A DNA stretch of 42,708 nucleotides from Limimaricola sp041580155 (GTDB lineage Bacteria > Pseudomonadota > Alphaproteobacteria > Rhodobacterales > Rhodobacteraceae): NCBI GenBank assembly GCA_041580155.1, contig JBFGEI010000002.1:1-42708 (forward strand), written 5' to 3'. A program made the position numbers and the translations under genes. How positions within the stretch are numbered: the stretch's first letter is position 1; every line of letters starts with the position of its first letter. Below the pieces are notes generated by a model. That model was not told where the DNA came from and ran no database searches. It was given only the letters and a program-made list of their open reading frames with translations. Positions 6,615-16,013 of this stretch are shown here, one piece after another.

Positions 6615-8864
6615 ATGACATATCGGGATCGACAGTCCGGGCTGGGTCTGACCCTGATCGCCGCGATCATCGCCATCGTGTCGGCGCTCGTCGCCTATTT
6701 CTGGCCCGACAGCGGCGTGGCGGGCTCCGTGGGCGCGGCCTTGGCGCTATTCGGAACGGCGGCGGTGGCGGCCGCGTCGGCGACAGTGCTTTTCGTGCTG
6801 ATGCCGCATGGTCTCAATCTCACGCTGAAACTTCTGGTCCTTCTCGGCTCCATCCTGTCGGCGCTGGCCGGTTATTTCCTGATGCAGGAGGTGATGACAT
6901 GGGCGATGGTCGCGGCTTCGGTGGGCGCGGTATGGAACCTCGTGTCGCGCAAGGGCCGGGTACGGCAACGCCCCGTCGTGGCGCTGACGCTACTTGCGCT
7001 GCCCTTCGCGCCTGCCCCGCCGGCGCAGGCGCAGGACTGGGCCGGGTTTCACGGAGATCTGCAGGCGCGCAAATACAGCCCCCTCACCGAAATCACGCAG
7101 ATGAACGTCGGCGACCTCGAACCGGTCTGGGAGGTCGAGACCGGTGACGTCTCGGACGGCTCCGGCGATTTGCCGCAGACGGTGTGGTCCGCCACGCCGA
7201 TCTATGCCAACGACACGCTCTATCTCGGCACGCCGTTCTACCGCATCCTAGCGCTCGACCCTGCCACCGGCGCGGAGCGCTGGTCCTACGACAGCCGCGC
7301 CCGGCTCGAGGCGCTGACCCAGCCGGCGCTCAAGAACCGCGGTGTCACCTACTGGGCTGATCCGGAGGCCACCGGCGCCTGCGCCAAGCGCGTCTACATC
7401 GGCACCATGGACGCCAAGCTGCATTCGGTCGACGCCGACACCGGCCTGCCCTGCAAAGATTTCGCGCAAGACGGCATTCTCGACGTGAACCAGTGGAACG
7501 ACACCAACGACCGCTGGCCGCTGTCGCTGCTGCAGCCGCCGGTGGCGCATGAAGGCCGCCTGTTCATCGGCTGGGCCGGCAAGGATTGGGAAAGCGCGCA
7601 GGCGCCTCCGGGCACGGTCTTCGCGGTGGACGCCAAGACCGGCGAGCTCGACTGGACCGTGAACTTCATCCCCAAGGAGCTGTGGGACCGCACCGGCACC
7701 GCCAACGTCTGGACCCACATGACCGTCGACCCAGAGCGCGACATCCTCTACATGCCGGTCTCCTCGCCCTCACCCAACTACTACGGCGGCCAGCGCACCG
7801 AGGAGCTGCCGCTGGCGACGAGCGTCACGGCGGTCGATACCAATTCGGGCGAGATCATCTGGTCGCGCCAGCTCGTGCATCACGACATCTGGGATTACGA
7901 CACCGGCGCCGCCCCGGCTCTCGTCGACATCGAGCGGGACGGGACGACCATCCCGGCGCTGATCCAGACCTCGAAGCAGGGCATGCTCTACGTGCTCGAC
8001 CGCGAGACCGGCGAGCCGGTCTTCGGCATGGAGGAGCGGCCCGTCCCCGCCTCGGACCTGCCGGGCGAAGTGGCGGCGCCGACCCAGCCCTTCTACGACA
8101 TCCCCAAGCCCACCAACACCTCGGACACATGGCCCGGCATCTGGTGGCTCGCCGACCTCACCAGCTTCGGCTACTGCTCGCGCACGCTCGAGAAGCTGCG
8201 CTACGAGGGGCTGTTCACGCCGCCCACCGCCAAGGGCGAGGGCTCGCTCCTCTACCCCGGCACCGCGGGCGGCATGCAATGGGGCGGCGGCGCGCTCGAT
8301 CCCACTACTAACACCTTCTACGTCAACACCCAGAAGGTGGTGCAGATCCTGCGGATGATCCCGCGCGAGGAATACGAGCGGGTCGCGGGCGAAAGCGGCG
8401 CCGAGCAGGGCTTCTACCCGCAAGAGGGCGTGCCCTACGGCTTCGAGCTGACCAATTTCGTGACGCCCATGGGCCTGCCCTGCTGGAACCCGCCCTTCGG
8501 CACGATCCTCGCCTATGACCTGAACACCGGCGAACAGCTCTACGAGCGGCCGTTCGGCATGACCCAGCAATGGGGCTTCTACGCACCCGAAAGCTGGGGC
8601 AGCCCGACGCTGGGCGGTCCGGCGGTGACGGCGGGCGGGGTGATCTTCATCGGCGCTTCGATGGACGCCCATGTCCGGGCGCTGTCGGCGGCGACGGGCG
8701 AGGAGCTGTGGAAATGGCGGGTCGAGGCCCCGGCAGTGGCGAACCCCGCCGTCTACGAGCACGAGGGTCGGCAGTACGTGACTTTCGTGGCCGGCGGCAA
8801 CCCGATCCTGAAGCCGCAAGTCGGAGATCAGGTCATCACCTTCGCGCTGCCTGTCGAAGAGTGA
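6615..8864 (+). CDS. gcd: PQQ-dependent membrane-bound glucose (or quinate/polyol) dehydrogenase
   Basis: A 749-residue quinoprotein. The first roughly 140 residues hold about five hydrophobic segments (membrane anchor and ubiquinone site), ending near APPAQAQDWAGFHGD, where the periplasmic domain starts. The rest is the eight-bladed PQQ propeller, with repeated blade motifs such as LDPATGAERW, VDAKTGELDW, LDRETGEPVF and LSAATGEELWKW. The enzyme oxidises an aldose or polyol in the periplasm and passes electrons to quinone. It is somewhat shorter than the roughly 800 residues usual for Gcd, so the exact sugar is uncertain. No PQQ synthesis genes are in the window. A 12-bp hairpin follows at 9020-9049. 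Confidence 0.88.
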   Translation: MTYRDRQSGLGLTLIAAIIAIVSALVAYFWPDSGVAGSVGAALALFGTAAVAAASATVLFVLMPHGLNLTLKLLVLLGSILSALAGYFLMQEVMTWAMVAASVGAVWNLVSRKGRVRQRPVVALTLLALPFAPAPPAQAQDWAGFHGDLQARKYSPLTEITQMNVGDLEPVWEVETGDVSDGSGDLPQTVWSATPIYANDTLYLGTPFYRILALDPATGAERWSYDSRARLEALTQPALKNRGVTYWADPEATGACAKRVYIGTMDAKLHSVDADTGLPCKDFAQDGILDVNQWNDTNDRWPLSLLQPPVAHEGRLFIGWAGKDWESAQAPPGTVFAVDAKTGELDWTVNFIPKELWDRTGTANVWTHMTVDPERDILYMPVSSPSPNYYGGQRTEELPLATSVTAVDTNSGEIIWSRQLVHHDIWDYDTGAAPALVDIERDGTTIPALIQTSKQGMLYVLDRETGEPVFGMEERPVPASDLPGEVAAPTQPFYDIPKPTNTSDTWPGIWWLADLTSFGYCSRTLEKLRYEGLFTPPTAKGEGSLLYPGTAGGMQWGGGALDPTTNTFYVNTQKVVQILRMIPREEYERVAGESGAEQGFYPQEGVPYGFELTNFVTPMGLPCWNPPFGTILAYDLNTGEQLYERPFGMTQQWGFYAPESWGSPTLGGPAVTAGGVIFIGASMDAHVRALSAATGEELWKWRVEAPAVANPAVYEHEGRQYVTFVAGGNPILKPQVGDQVITFALPVEE

Positions 8865-9019
8865 TCAGGCTGGAGCCGGCGGGCTGATCGGGTCGGATGC
8901 GATTGCCCGGCGCCGCCGGCGGGGCATGACCAAAAACCCGCCCCGTCACCGCCAGCCATTCGCAGTAAATGGCGCAGTGTGGGGCTCGCGGCCAAGTGGG
9001 CATTGCTCCATCCCGACAT

Positions 9020-9049
9020 ACAGCTCCCGAAGAGACGTTCGGGAGCTGT
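9020..9049 (+). terminator. Perfect 12-bp hairpin after gcd
   Basis: ACAGCTCCCGAA (9020-9031) pairs perfectly with TTCGGGAGCTGT (9038-9049) over a six-base loop, followed by TTGTGG. It lies between gcd and the acetyltransferase gene on the same strand. The T tract is short, so termination may be partial. Confidence 0.55.
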
Positions 9050-9111
9050 TTGTGGTGGATGCCTGCAATCGGACATTGCTGACGCTGCCATGAGCTGAGA
9101 GGATTCACAGT

Positions 9112-9582
9112 ATGGAACTGCCTGATCTCGTACCTGATATCCAATTCGCTCGACTCGGCGACAACGCAGGCGACGTTGCCTTTGCTTTCGAGGCCAAGCG
9201 GGCAGCTATGGGCCCACACATCATCAAACGCTGGCCTTGGGACGAAGCATTCCAGCGAGACCTGCATGAGCGTCACTACAGGGAGAAACCATTCCTTGAA
9301 ATAAGGCGCTCGGAGCAAAGACTTGGAACGCTTTCATTTCATAGGCGGCCGGATCACATCCGGTTTGGAGAGTTCTATCTGTTCCCAGAATACCAAGGGC
9401 GTGGAGCCGGTTCATTCATTCTCGCGCACGCCCTCGCCGTGGCCGATGGCTTGGGCCTACCTGTCAGGCTGGAGCATCTGCACTGGAATCCAGTCGGCTC
9501 GCTCTATCGTCGCCATGGCTTCCGGGATACCGGTCGCTCGGAAACTCACTGCTTCCTACAAAGAGCTGTCGAGGGCGTGTGA
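9112..9582 (+). CDS. GNAT family N-acetyltransferase
   Basis: A 156-residue protein with a GNAT core. The acetyl-CoA binding motif A is seen as EFYLFPEYQGRGAGSFIL (about residues 83-100, with the QGRGAG loop). Motif B follows as PVGSLYRRHGFRDTG, the usual Asn/Ser-x-x-Tyr-x-x-x-GF helix. It transfers acetyl from acetyl-CoA to an amine that cannot be named from sequence. GAGAGGATT precedes the ATG. Codon use is less GC-rich than in gcd, and the gene sits beside a decayed gene fragment, so it may be a later arrival. A short inverted repeat (9581-9586 with 9591-9596) directly follows. Confidence 0.85.
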   Translation: MELPDLVPDIQFARLGDNAGDVAFAFEAKRAAMGPHIIKRWPWDEAFQRDLHERHYREKPFLEIRRSEQRLGTLSFHRRPDHIRFGEFYLFPEYQGRGAGSFILAHALAVADGLGLPVRLEHLHWNPVGSLYRRHGFRDTGRSETHCFLQRAVEGV

Positions 9583-9733
9583 GCCCCGTGGGGCTCCCGA
9601 CCACCATTTATTGCAAAGGGCTGGCCGTCACCGGCGGCTTTTGGGTTTCGCATCCGGCACTCTAGCGCCTGGCAGAAGGTCCTAGCTGCGGCCCTTCCAC
9701 GGCACCAGCCGGGCCTCGGCCTGGCGCATCCGC

Positions 9734-9958
9734 ATGTCGATGGGCATTGTTGCAGAACTGCTGATCCGCGAAGCTGGCGCCGATGCGATGGTTCTCCTGA
9801 AAAACGCCGGCGCGCTGCCATTTCCGAAGGGCACGACCGTCGCAGTGATCGGCCCCAATGCCCGCGCCGCCCGGATCATGGGCAGCGGCTCGGCGCAGCT
9901 CGACGCTGCCGCCGATGACGGGGTCGCAGCCTGCCCGGCCTTCAGGACGGCCCGATGA
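9734..9958 (+). pseudogene. Fragment of a family 3 glycoside hydrolase (beta-glucosidase)
   Basis: This 74-codon ORF contains the linker and the start of the C-terminal domain of GH3 beta-glucosidases: AGADAMVLLKNAGALPFPKG, then VAVIGPNARAARIMGSGSAQL. In intact enzymes (700-800 residues) this block lies in the middle of the protein, after the TIM barrel. Here nothing of the barrel precedes it, and the frame ends right after the block. It is therefore a leftover of a larger deleted gene. Its 3' end overlaps the convergent DHFR-like gene by 17 bases. Confidence 0.7.
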
Positions 9959-10484
9959 TCCGGTAGCGGCTCTGCACCAGCCCCGAAGGGAAGGTCCGGC
10001 TTTCGCAGAGCCTCAGGTCGATGTCGTGCTCGATGTCGCCGAACGGCCGCACGCCGCGGCCGATCAGGATCGGGATCACCGTCATGGTGATCTCGGAGAT
10101 GAGCCCGTCCGCGATGAACGACTGCACCAGCGCGCCGCCGTCGATATAGGCGCGCTTCCAGCCCTCGTCATCGAGCGACCGCATCACCCCGGCCGGGCTG
10201 TCGGCCATCAGCCGCACCTTGCCGCGCAGCGCCTCGGGGATGTCGGACGGGGTCATGCTGCGGCTCATCAGAACCACCGGCTTGCGGTACGGCCAGTCGC
10301 CGAAACTCAGCGCGTTGTGGAACGAGCCGCGGCCCATCACCAGCCCGTCGGCGCGCGACATGAAGTCGTCGTAGCCGTGGTCCTCGGTCTCGGTGTGCTG
10401 CTTGGTCAGCCAATCGAGCCGGTGATCCGGCCGGGCCACGAAGCCATCGAGGCTGGTGGCGAGAAACACGTGTCCGCTGGTCAT
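9942..10484 (-). CDS. Dihydrofolate reductase family protein (RibD C-terminal-like)
   Basis: A 180-residue single-domain protein with the RibD_C/DHFR fold pattern: FLATSLDGFVA at the N-terminus, GLVMGRGSF (cofactor loop) near residue 48, RAYIDGGALVQSFIADGLISE near 118-138, and IPILIGRGVRPFG towards the end. These enzymes bind NADPH; the stand-alone members have diverse or unknown substrates, and this is not expected to be the housekeeping DHFR or RibD. It stands alone between a glycosidase remnant and the DUF475 gene. Confidence 0.85.
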   Translation of the reverse strand: MTSGHVFLATSLDGFVARPDHRLDWLTKQHTETEDHGYDDFMSRADGLVMGRGSFHNALSFGDWPYRKPVVLMSRSMTPSDIPEALRGKVRLMADSPAGVMRSLDDEGWKRAYIDGGALVQSFIADGLISEITMTVIPILIGRGVRPFGDIEHDIDLRLCESRTFPSGLVQSRYRIIGPS

Positions 10485-10551
10485 TCCGGTCTCCGGATCT
10501 GCGGCGCCCGGAGTCTGCGCCGGGGCCGGTCGGCGCGCAAGCCGCGCGGCG

Positions 10552-11589
10552 TCAGCCGTGGACCGCGCGGTTGTGGCGGATCGACGACATCAGCGCCAGG
10601 CCGATCAACCCGGCACCGAGCAGGCCGGTGATCACCTCGGGGACATGGAACAGCGACTGCGAATACATCAGCACCGACAGCACCAGGATCGAGTAGAACG
10701 CGCCATGCTCGAGGTAGCGGAACTCGGCGAGGGTCTTCTTCTCGACCAGCATGATGGTCATCGACCGGACGTACATCGCGCCGATGCCGAGACCGATCGC
10801 GATCAGGAACAGGTTCTTGGTCACCGCGAAGGCGCCGATCACCCCATCGAAGGAAAAGCTGGCGTCGAGCACTTCGAGATAGAGGAATGCGCCCAGCCCG
10901 CCGGCGCGCGCGGCATCGGCGACCTGGGTTTCGGCATCGAGCAGGTTGCCCAGCATGTCGAGCGCCAGGAAGCTCAGCAACCCGAGGATCGCCGCGAACA
11001 GGAAGGTCCCGGCGTCCTGCGGCGTCATCACCGCGGCGAAGCTTATCACGACCAGCAGCACCAGGCCGATCTGCAGCCCCTTCACCGATGCGGCGCGGCG
11101 CATCCGGCGTTCCAGCGCGCCGATCCAGTCGATCTCCTTGCCGTCGTCGATGAAGAAGCCAAGCGCCACCATCATCAGGAAGGTGCCGCCGAAGGCGGTG
11201 ATCGACAGATGCGCCTCTTCCATTATCCGCGCGTATTCCGCGGGTTCGCTGGCGGCGAGCACGATCGCCTGCCAGGGCCCGATGCCGGCGGCGACGACGA
11301 CCACGGCAAGTGGGAAGACGATCCGCATGCCGAACACCGCGATCAGGATTCCCCAGGTCAGGAACCGCTGCTGCCAGACCGGCTCCATTGTCTCGAGCTT
11401 GTTGGCGTTGACGATGGCGTTGTCGAACGACAGCGAGATCTCGAGCACCGCGAGGACCGAGGCGATGAACAGGAACGACAACGCCCCCGAGGCTCCGCCC
11501 TGCGCCCAGCCAAGCCAGACGGCCAATGCCAGGCCGAGACCCGTGACCACGAAGGACCACACGAAATATTTGCGGATCGTCGCGCGCAT
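10552..11589 (-). CDS. DUF475 family integral membrane protein (TerC-like)
   Basis: A 345-residue protein with about nine hydrophobic segments. The TerC-superfamily signature appears twice: SLSFDNAIVNANKL near residue 52 and LDASFSFDGVIGAF near 245. Each has a membrane-embedded acidic residue in an [ED]-x-x-x-SFD-[NG] context, as in TerC/Alx-type metal exporters. The DUF475 group itself has no settled substrate; export of a metal ion such as manganese is an inference from the superfamily. The start (11587-11589) is preceded by a weak GTGAGG. Confidence 0.8.
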   Translation of the reverse strand: MRATIRKYFVWSFVVTGLGLALAVWLGWAQGGASGALSFLFIASVLAVLEISLSFDNAIVNANKLETMEPVWQQRFLTWGILIAVFGMRIVFPLAVVVVAAGIGPWQAIVLAASEPAEYARIMEEAHLSITAFGGTFLMMVALGFFIDDGKEIDWIGALERRMRRAASVKGLQIGLVLLVVISFAAVMTPQDAGTFLFAAILGLLSFLALDMLGNLLDAETQVADAARAGGLGAFLYLEVLDASFSFDGVIGAFAVTKNLFLIAIGLGIGAMYVRSMTIMLVEKKTLAEFRYLEHGAFYSILVLSVLMYSQSLFHVPEVITGLLGAGLIGLALMSSIRHNRAVHG

Positions 11590-11929
11590 CTTCAGCCTCA
11601 CTTGGTTCTGTCGCACTGGTGATGCGTGCCCGCCCCGGCATTGTCCAGTGCGGCGCCACGGCATCCCGACCGCAGATGGGCATAGAAACGCCGAAGCCGT
11701 AAGGGCCGGCCCGCGAGTCCGCCCCGTAGCAGGCCGACGGCCGACATGTGACGCGCCGCGCCATTCTGGGTGGATCGACACGCGGTGCCCTGCAATCTGT
11801 GGCATCTGCGACCGCTTCGCGGCCCTGCGGTAGGGCAAGCCGCGCTTTTCGCCATTCCGCGAATTGCTGCCGGCGGGACAATGGTGCTAGCTGCGTGGAT
11901 ATCGACACGCGTTTCAGGAGGAAACCCAT
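11590..11929. other. Divergent intergenic region before DUF475 and TAXI genes
   Basis: These 340 bases should carry the promoters of both divergent genes. A clear Shine-Dalgarno sequence, AGGAGGAAA, ends about seven bases before the TAXI ATG. I see no convincing operator or promoter pair, and no gene-like frame. Confidence 0.5.
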
Positions 11930-12934
11930 ATGAACAAACGCATTACCGCGCTTCTTGGCATTGCGGCGATCGGCGCGGCCGGCGTCGCTCTGGCGCAGCA
12001 ACCGCAGTTCTTCCGGGTCGGCACCGGCGGCACTTCGGGCACCTACTACCCGATCGGCGGCCTGATCGCGAACGCGATCTCGAACCCGCCGGGCTCGCGG
12101 CCCTGCGACGAAGGCGGCTCCTGCGGCGTGCCCGGGCTGATCGCCTCGGCGCTGTCGGCCAACGGGTCGGTCGCCAACGTCAACGCCATCGCCGGCGGGT
12201 CGCTTGAAAGCGGCTTCTCGCAATCCGACGTCGCGACCTGGGCGCAGACCGGCACCGGCATCTGGGAAGGCCGCGACGCGGTCGAGAATCTCCGGGTGAT
12301 CGCCAACCTCTACCCCGAGACGATCCACCTCGTCGCCTCTGCCGACAGCGGCATCGACAGCGTCGACGACCTGGCCGGCAAGACCGTCTCGCTCGACGAG
12401 CCGGGTTCGGGCACGCTGGTCGACGCGCGGATCATCCTCGAGGCCTACGGATTGTCGGAATCCGACGTCGATGCGCAGTTTCTCAAGCCCGACCAGGCCG
12501 CCGAGCGGATGCGCGACGGCGCGATGGACGCGTTCTTCTTCGTCGGCGGTTTCCCGGCCGGCGCGATCGCCGAACTGGCGAGCCAGGACGACATCGTGCT
12601 GGTGCCGATCGACGGAGACGAAGCCGCCAAGATCACCGGCGACTACACCTTCTTCGCCGAGAACACGGTGCCCGGCGGCACCTACGAAGGCGTCGAAGGC
12701 GACATCAAGACGCTGTCGGTCGGAGCCCAGTGGGTGACCAGCGCCGAGCAGCCCGAGCAGCTGATCTACGACATCACCGCGGCGCTGTGGAACGAGAATT
12801 CCCGCAAGCTGCTCGATGCCGGCCATCAGAAGGGCAAGGAAATCACCGTCAAGACCGCGCTTGACGGCGTCGGCATCCCGCTGCATCCGGGCGCCGAGAA
12901 GTTTTACCGCGAGCAGGGCATGCTCTCGGAATAA
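11930..12934 (+). CDS. TAXI family TRAP transporter solute-binding protein
   Basis: A 334-residue periplasmic protein with a Sec signal (residues 1 to about 22, ending ALAQ). The mature part opens with FRVGTGGTSGTYYPIGG, the hallmark of TAXI binding proteins, followed by ANVNAIAGGSLESGFSQSD and LAGKTVSLDEPGSGT. It captures a solute (glutamate or other organic acids in studied relatives; unknown here) and delivers it to the membrane component encoded next. A strong hairpin lies between the two genes, a common way to make binding protein in excess. Two Cys (in RPCDEGGSCG) could form a disulphide. Confidence 0.92.
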   Translation: MNKRITALLGIAAIGAAGVALAQQPQFFRVGTGGTSGTYYPIGGLIANAISNPPGSRPCDEGGSCGVPGLIASALSANGSVANVNAIAGGSLESGFSQSDVATWAQTGTGIWEGRDAVENLRVIANLYPETIHLVASADSGIDSVDDLAGKTVSLDEPGSGTLVDARIILEAYGLSESDVDAQFLKPDQAAERMRDGAMDAFFFVGGFPAGAIAELASQDDIVLVPIDGDEAAKITGDYTFFAENTVPGGTYEGVEGDIKTLSVGAQWVTSAEQPEQLIYDITAALWNENSRKLLDAGHQKGKEITVKTALDGVGIPLHPGAEKFYREQGMLSE

Positions 12935-12945
12935 AACGGTTTTCG

Positions 12946-12970
12946 GGGGGCCGGCAATTCGCCGGCCCCC
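12946..12970 (+). terminator. Hairpin between TRAP binding protein and permease genes
   Basis: GGGGGCCGGC (12946-12955) pairs perfectly with GCCGGCCCCC (12961-12970) over a five-base loop, 12 bases after the stop. No T run follows, so it is more likely an attenuator or RNA-stability element than a full terminator. Confidence 0.55.
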
Positions 12971-12995
12971 TCAACTTTCGTGAAAGGCCGCGCAG

Positions 12996-15074
12996 ATGGA
13001 CCGCACCGAGACCGCCCCCGAGGCCGAACGCAGCGAGGCGCTGACCGAAGCGCAGATGAAGGAACTCGAGGAACGCTACGATCCCGAGATCCGCTTCAGG
13101 CCGCTGCGACCGCTGTTGGGCTGGGTCACCGGCATCGCGCTGTTCGCGCTGTCCTGCTACCATTTCTACACCGCCGGCTTCGGAATTCCGCAGGCGACTC
13201 TGCACCGCGGCACCCACCTTGCCTTCACGCTGGCGCTGGTGTTTTTGTCCTTCGTCGCCTGGGGCAAGGCCCGCGATCCGAAGAACACCGTCCTGACCCC
13301 GCTCGGCCTGCCGATCCTCGACTGGGTGCTGGCGATCGCCGGTGCGGTCGCGGCGCTTTACGTGCCGTGGATCTTCGCCGACCTGGCGTTCCGGGTCGGT
13401 GACCCGCTGCCGATCGACGTGGCGATGGGCACGATCCTGATCGTGGTGCTGCTCGAGGCGACGCGCCGGTCGATGGGCTGGCCGCTGCCGCTGATCGCGC
13501 TGCTGTTCATCGCCTACGCCTATTTCGGCCAGGCGATGCCCGGCGTGCTCAAGCATCCCGGCGCCGACTGGGCCAACATCGTCAACCACCTCTACCTGAC
13601 CAGCCAGGGCATCTACGGCACCGCGCTCGGGGTGATCTCGACCTACGTGTTCCACTTCGTGCTGTTCGGCGTGCTGGCGACCCGGATCGGTCTGGGCCAG
13701 CTGTTCATCGACCTCGCCTCGTCGCTGGCCGGCCGCTATGCCGGTGGCCCGGCCAAGGTGTCGGTTATCTCCTCGGCGATGCTCGGGTCGATCTCGGGAT
13801 CGTCGATCGCCAACACCGTCACCACCGGGTCGCTGACGATCCCGGCGATGATCCGGATCGGCTACCCGCGCCATTTCGCGGCCGCCGTCGAGGCGGCGTC
13901 GTCGACCGGCGGCCAGATCACCCCGCCGGTGATGGGCGCGGTCGCCTTCCTGATGATCGAATACCTCGGCGTGCCGCTGACCACGATCCTGACCGCGGCG
14001 CTGGTCCCGGCCTTCATGCATTTCTTCGGGGTGCTGGTGCAGGTCCATCTCGAGGCCAAGCGCCGCGGTCTGCGCGGCATGACCAAGGACGAGCTGCCGG
14101 TCGCCTGGACCGTGTTCAAGGCCGGCTGGCTGACCACGCTGCCGCTGTTCGTGCTGGTCGCGATCCTGCTGTCGGGCCGGACCCCGTATCTCGCGGCGTT
14201 CTACGGCATCCTGTCGTGCCTGCTGGTGCTGCTGATCCAGAACCTGCTGCGCCACGACCTGAAGACCGCGGTAATCGAATCCGTGCGCGAAACCTGGGAC
14301 GGCTTCACCGTCGGCGCCAAGTTCTCGCTGTCGGTGACGGCGGCGGCGGCGCTGGTCGGGGTGATCATCGGCGTGGTGACGCTGACCGGTGTCGGCTTCA
14401 AGATCGCCTATATGGTGACGTCAGCCGCTGGCGGCTGGGCGGTCAACGTGTCCGAGTTCCTGTCGTTCCTGCCGTTCGAGGTGATAAGCGTTCCGACGCT
14501 GACACTGCTGTTCACGCTGATCCTGACGGCGCTGGTCTGCATCCTGATGGGCTGCGGCATTCCGACGACCGCCAACTACCTGATCATGATCGCGGTGGCG
14601 GCGCCGATCCTCGGCATGCTGGGGGTACAGCCGCTGGTGGCGCATTTCTTCGTGTTCTACTACGGCGTGCTCGCGGACATCACGCCACCGGTGGCGCTGG
14701 CCGCCTACGCGGCGGCAGGTATCGCCGATGCGAACGCCTTCAAGGCCGGCAACACCGCGTTCCGGCTTGGCATGGGCAAGGTGCTGGTCCCGTTCGTCTT
14801 CGTGTTCTCGCCGTCGTTGCTGCTGGTGGTCGACGGCTTCACCTGGTCCGAGTTCTTCCTCGCGACGCTTGGCGCGATGGCCGGGATCTGGATGCTGTCG
14901 GCGGCCTTCGCGAACTGGCTATTCGGGCCGCTGCGCGGCTACGAGCGGGCGCTGCTGGCGGTCGCGGCGATCCTGCTGGTCGCGCCCGATCCGGTGGCGA
15001 CGGCGATCGGCGCGGCGCTGGTCCTGCCGGCCTTCCTGCGCCAGCTACCGCTGCTGCGCGCGGCGCCGGCCTGA
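12996..15074 (+). CDS. TRAP transporter fused permease (TAXI type, DctQM fusion)
   Basis: A 692-residue membrane protein combining the small four-helix and the large twelve-helix TRAP subunits in one chain. The N-terminal part (residues about 40-200) has the DctQ-like helices. The large DctM-like part carries SSAMLGSISGSSIANTVTTG and EAASSTGGQITPPVMGA (near residues 255-310) and a second copy of the inverted repeat with MGCGIPTTANYLIM and DITPPVALAAYAAAG near 520-575. It imports the ligand of the upstream binding protein with a Na+ or H+ gradient. GAAAGG precedes the ATG. The fused form is normal for TAXI systems. Confidence 0.92.
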   Translation: MDRTETAPEAERSEALTEAQMKELEERYDPEIRFRPLRPLLGWVTGIALFALSCYHFYTAGFGIPQATLHRGTHLAFTLALVFLSFVAWGKARDPKNTVLTPLGLPILDWVLAIAGAVAALYVPWIFADLAFRVGDPLPIDVAMGTILIVVLLEATRRSMGWPLPLIALLFIAYAYFGQAMPGVLKHPGADWANIVNHLYLTSQGIYGTALGVISTYVFHFVLFGVLATRIGLGQLFIDLASSLAGRYAGGPAKVSVISSAMLGSISGSSIANTVTTGSLTIPAMIRIGYPRHFAAAVEAASSTGGQITPPVMGAVAFLMIEYLGVPLTTILTAALVPAFMHFFGVLVQVHLEAKRRGLRGMTKDELPVAWTVFKAGWLTTLPLFVLVAILLSGRTPYLAAFYGILSCLLVLLIQNLLRHDLKTAVIESVRETWDGFTVGAKFSLSVTAAAALVGVIIGVVTLTGVGFKIAYMVTSAAGGWAVNVSEFLSFLPFEVISVPTLTLLFTLILTALVCILMGCGIPTTANYLIMIAVAAPILGMLGVQPLVAHFFVFYYGVLADITPPVALAAYAAAGIADANAFKAGNTAFRLGMGKVLVPFVFVFSPSLLLVVDGFTWSEFFLATLGAMAGIWMLSAAFANWLFGPLRGYERALLAVAAILLVAPDPVATAIGAALVLPAFLRQLPLLRAAPA

Positions 15075-15196
15075 CCGGCCGGCGGGGCGCGGTCGCCGCG
15101 CCCCGCCGCAACGGCGCGCGGAACCGTCCGGGGTCCGGGTGGTTCGGTGGGCAAGGCACCTGACGTTCGGTGCCGCAGTTGACTGGGGGACCACCG

Positions 15197-15976
15197 ATGA
15201 CCGGCAGGTTGCAAGACAGGATCGCCATCGTGACCGGCGCCGAATCCGGCATCGGCCAGGCCATCGCCATCGCCTATGCGAAGGCGGGCGCCGATCTGGT
15301 GCTGGGATATCATTCCAACGTCGATGGCGCCGAGAAGACCCGCGCCGCCGTGGTCGAAGCCGGCCGCGCCGCGATCACCGTGCGGTGCGACCACACCGAT
15401 CATGACGACGTCGACCGGCTGTTTGCCGCGGCGCGCGACGGGTTCGGCCCGCCGGACATCCTGGTCAACAGCGCCGGCATCGACGCGCCGGGCGACGAGC
15501 TGTTCGAAATGACCGACGAGACCTGGACCAAGGTGATCCGCACCGACCTGTTCGGACCGTTTCTGTGCTGCCGTGCGTTCATCAGGGCCCGCAAGGACAT
15601 CGGCGGCGGCGGTCGCATCGTCAACATCTCGTCGGTTCACGAAGAGATCCCGAGGATCGGCTCGGCCGCCTATGACGCGGCGAAGGGAGGTCTGCGCAAC
15701 CTGACCCGGACGCTGTGCCTCGAACTGGCGCCGGACCGGATCAACGTCAACAACATCGCCCCCGGCATGATCATGACCAAGATGAACCAGGAGGCGATGG
15801 ACGACCCGGCGCAGCGCGAACGCCAGACCCGCAACATCCCGTGGAAGCGCGCCGGCCAGCCCGAAGAGGTCGCGTCGCTGGCGGTGTTTCTTGCGTCCGA
15901 CGACGCCGATTACATCACCGGCCAGACCGTGGTGATCGACGGCGGCCTGTCGCTTCAGGTCGGCCAGGGCGCCTGA
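15197..15976 (+). CDS. SDR family oxidoreductase (glucose 1-dehydrogenase-like)
   Basis: A 259-residue classical short-chain dehydrogenase. The NAD(P)-binding motif is TGAESGIG (residues about 13-20), followed by NSAG near 95, the catalytic Ser in NISSVHE, then Tyr and Lys in YDAAKGG (YxxxK) and the closing ASDDADYITGQTVVIDGG. Similar enzymes act on glucose or related sugars, but substrate cannot be read from sequence. The ATG at 15197 is chosen over an upstream GTG (15170) because GGGGGA sits eight bases before it. A GC-rich hairpin (15981-16003) separates it from the convergent purU. Confidence 0.88.
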   Translation: MTGRLQDRIAIVTGAESGIGQAIAIAYAKAGADLVLGYHSNVDGAEKTRAAVVEAGRAAITVRCDHTDHDDVDRLFAAARDGFGPPDILVNSAGIDAPGDELFEMTDETWTKVIRTDLFGPFLCCRAFIRARKDIGGGGRIVNISSVHEEIPRIGSAAYDAAKGGLRNLTRTLCLELAPDRINVNNIAPGMIMTKMNQEAMDDPAQRERQTRNIPWKRAGQPEEVASLAVFLASDDADYITGQTVVIDGGLSLQVGQGA

Positions 15977-15980
15977 AGGC

Positions 15981-16003
15981 GCCCGGGCGACGACCGCCCG
16001 GGC
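15981..16003. terminator. Bidirectional hairpin between convergent SDR and purU genes
   Basis: GCCCGGGCG (15981-15989) pairs with CGCCCGGGC (15995-16003) over a five-base loop. It lies between the two stop codons, so it could serve both genes. Confidence 0.5.
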
Positions 16004-16013
16004 ACAGAACGTT

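Noticed and set aside
9682..9730. Minus-strand frame ending MRMRQAEARLVPWKGRS, which looks like a protein C-terminus
   Set aside because: Too short to assign. It overlaps the beginning of the GH3 fragment; possibly a scar of another deleted gene.
9942..10484. Housekeeping dihydrofolate reductase (folA)
   Set aside because: The sequence follows the RibD C-terminal-like stand-alone family, not FolA, and the context has no folate genes.
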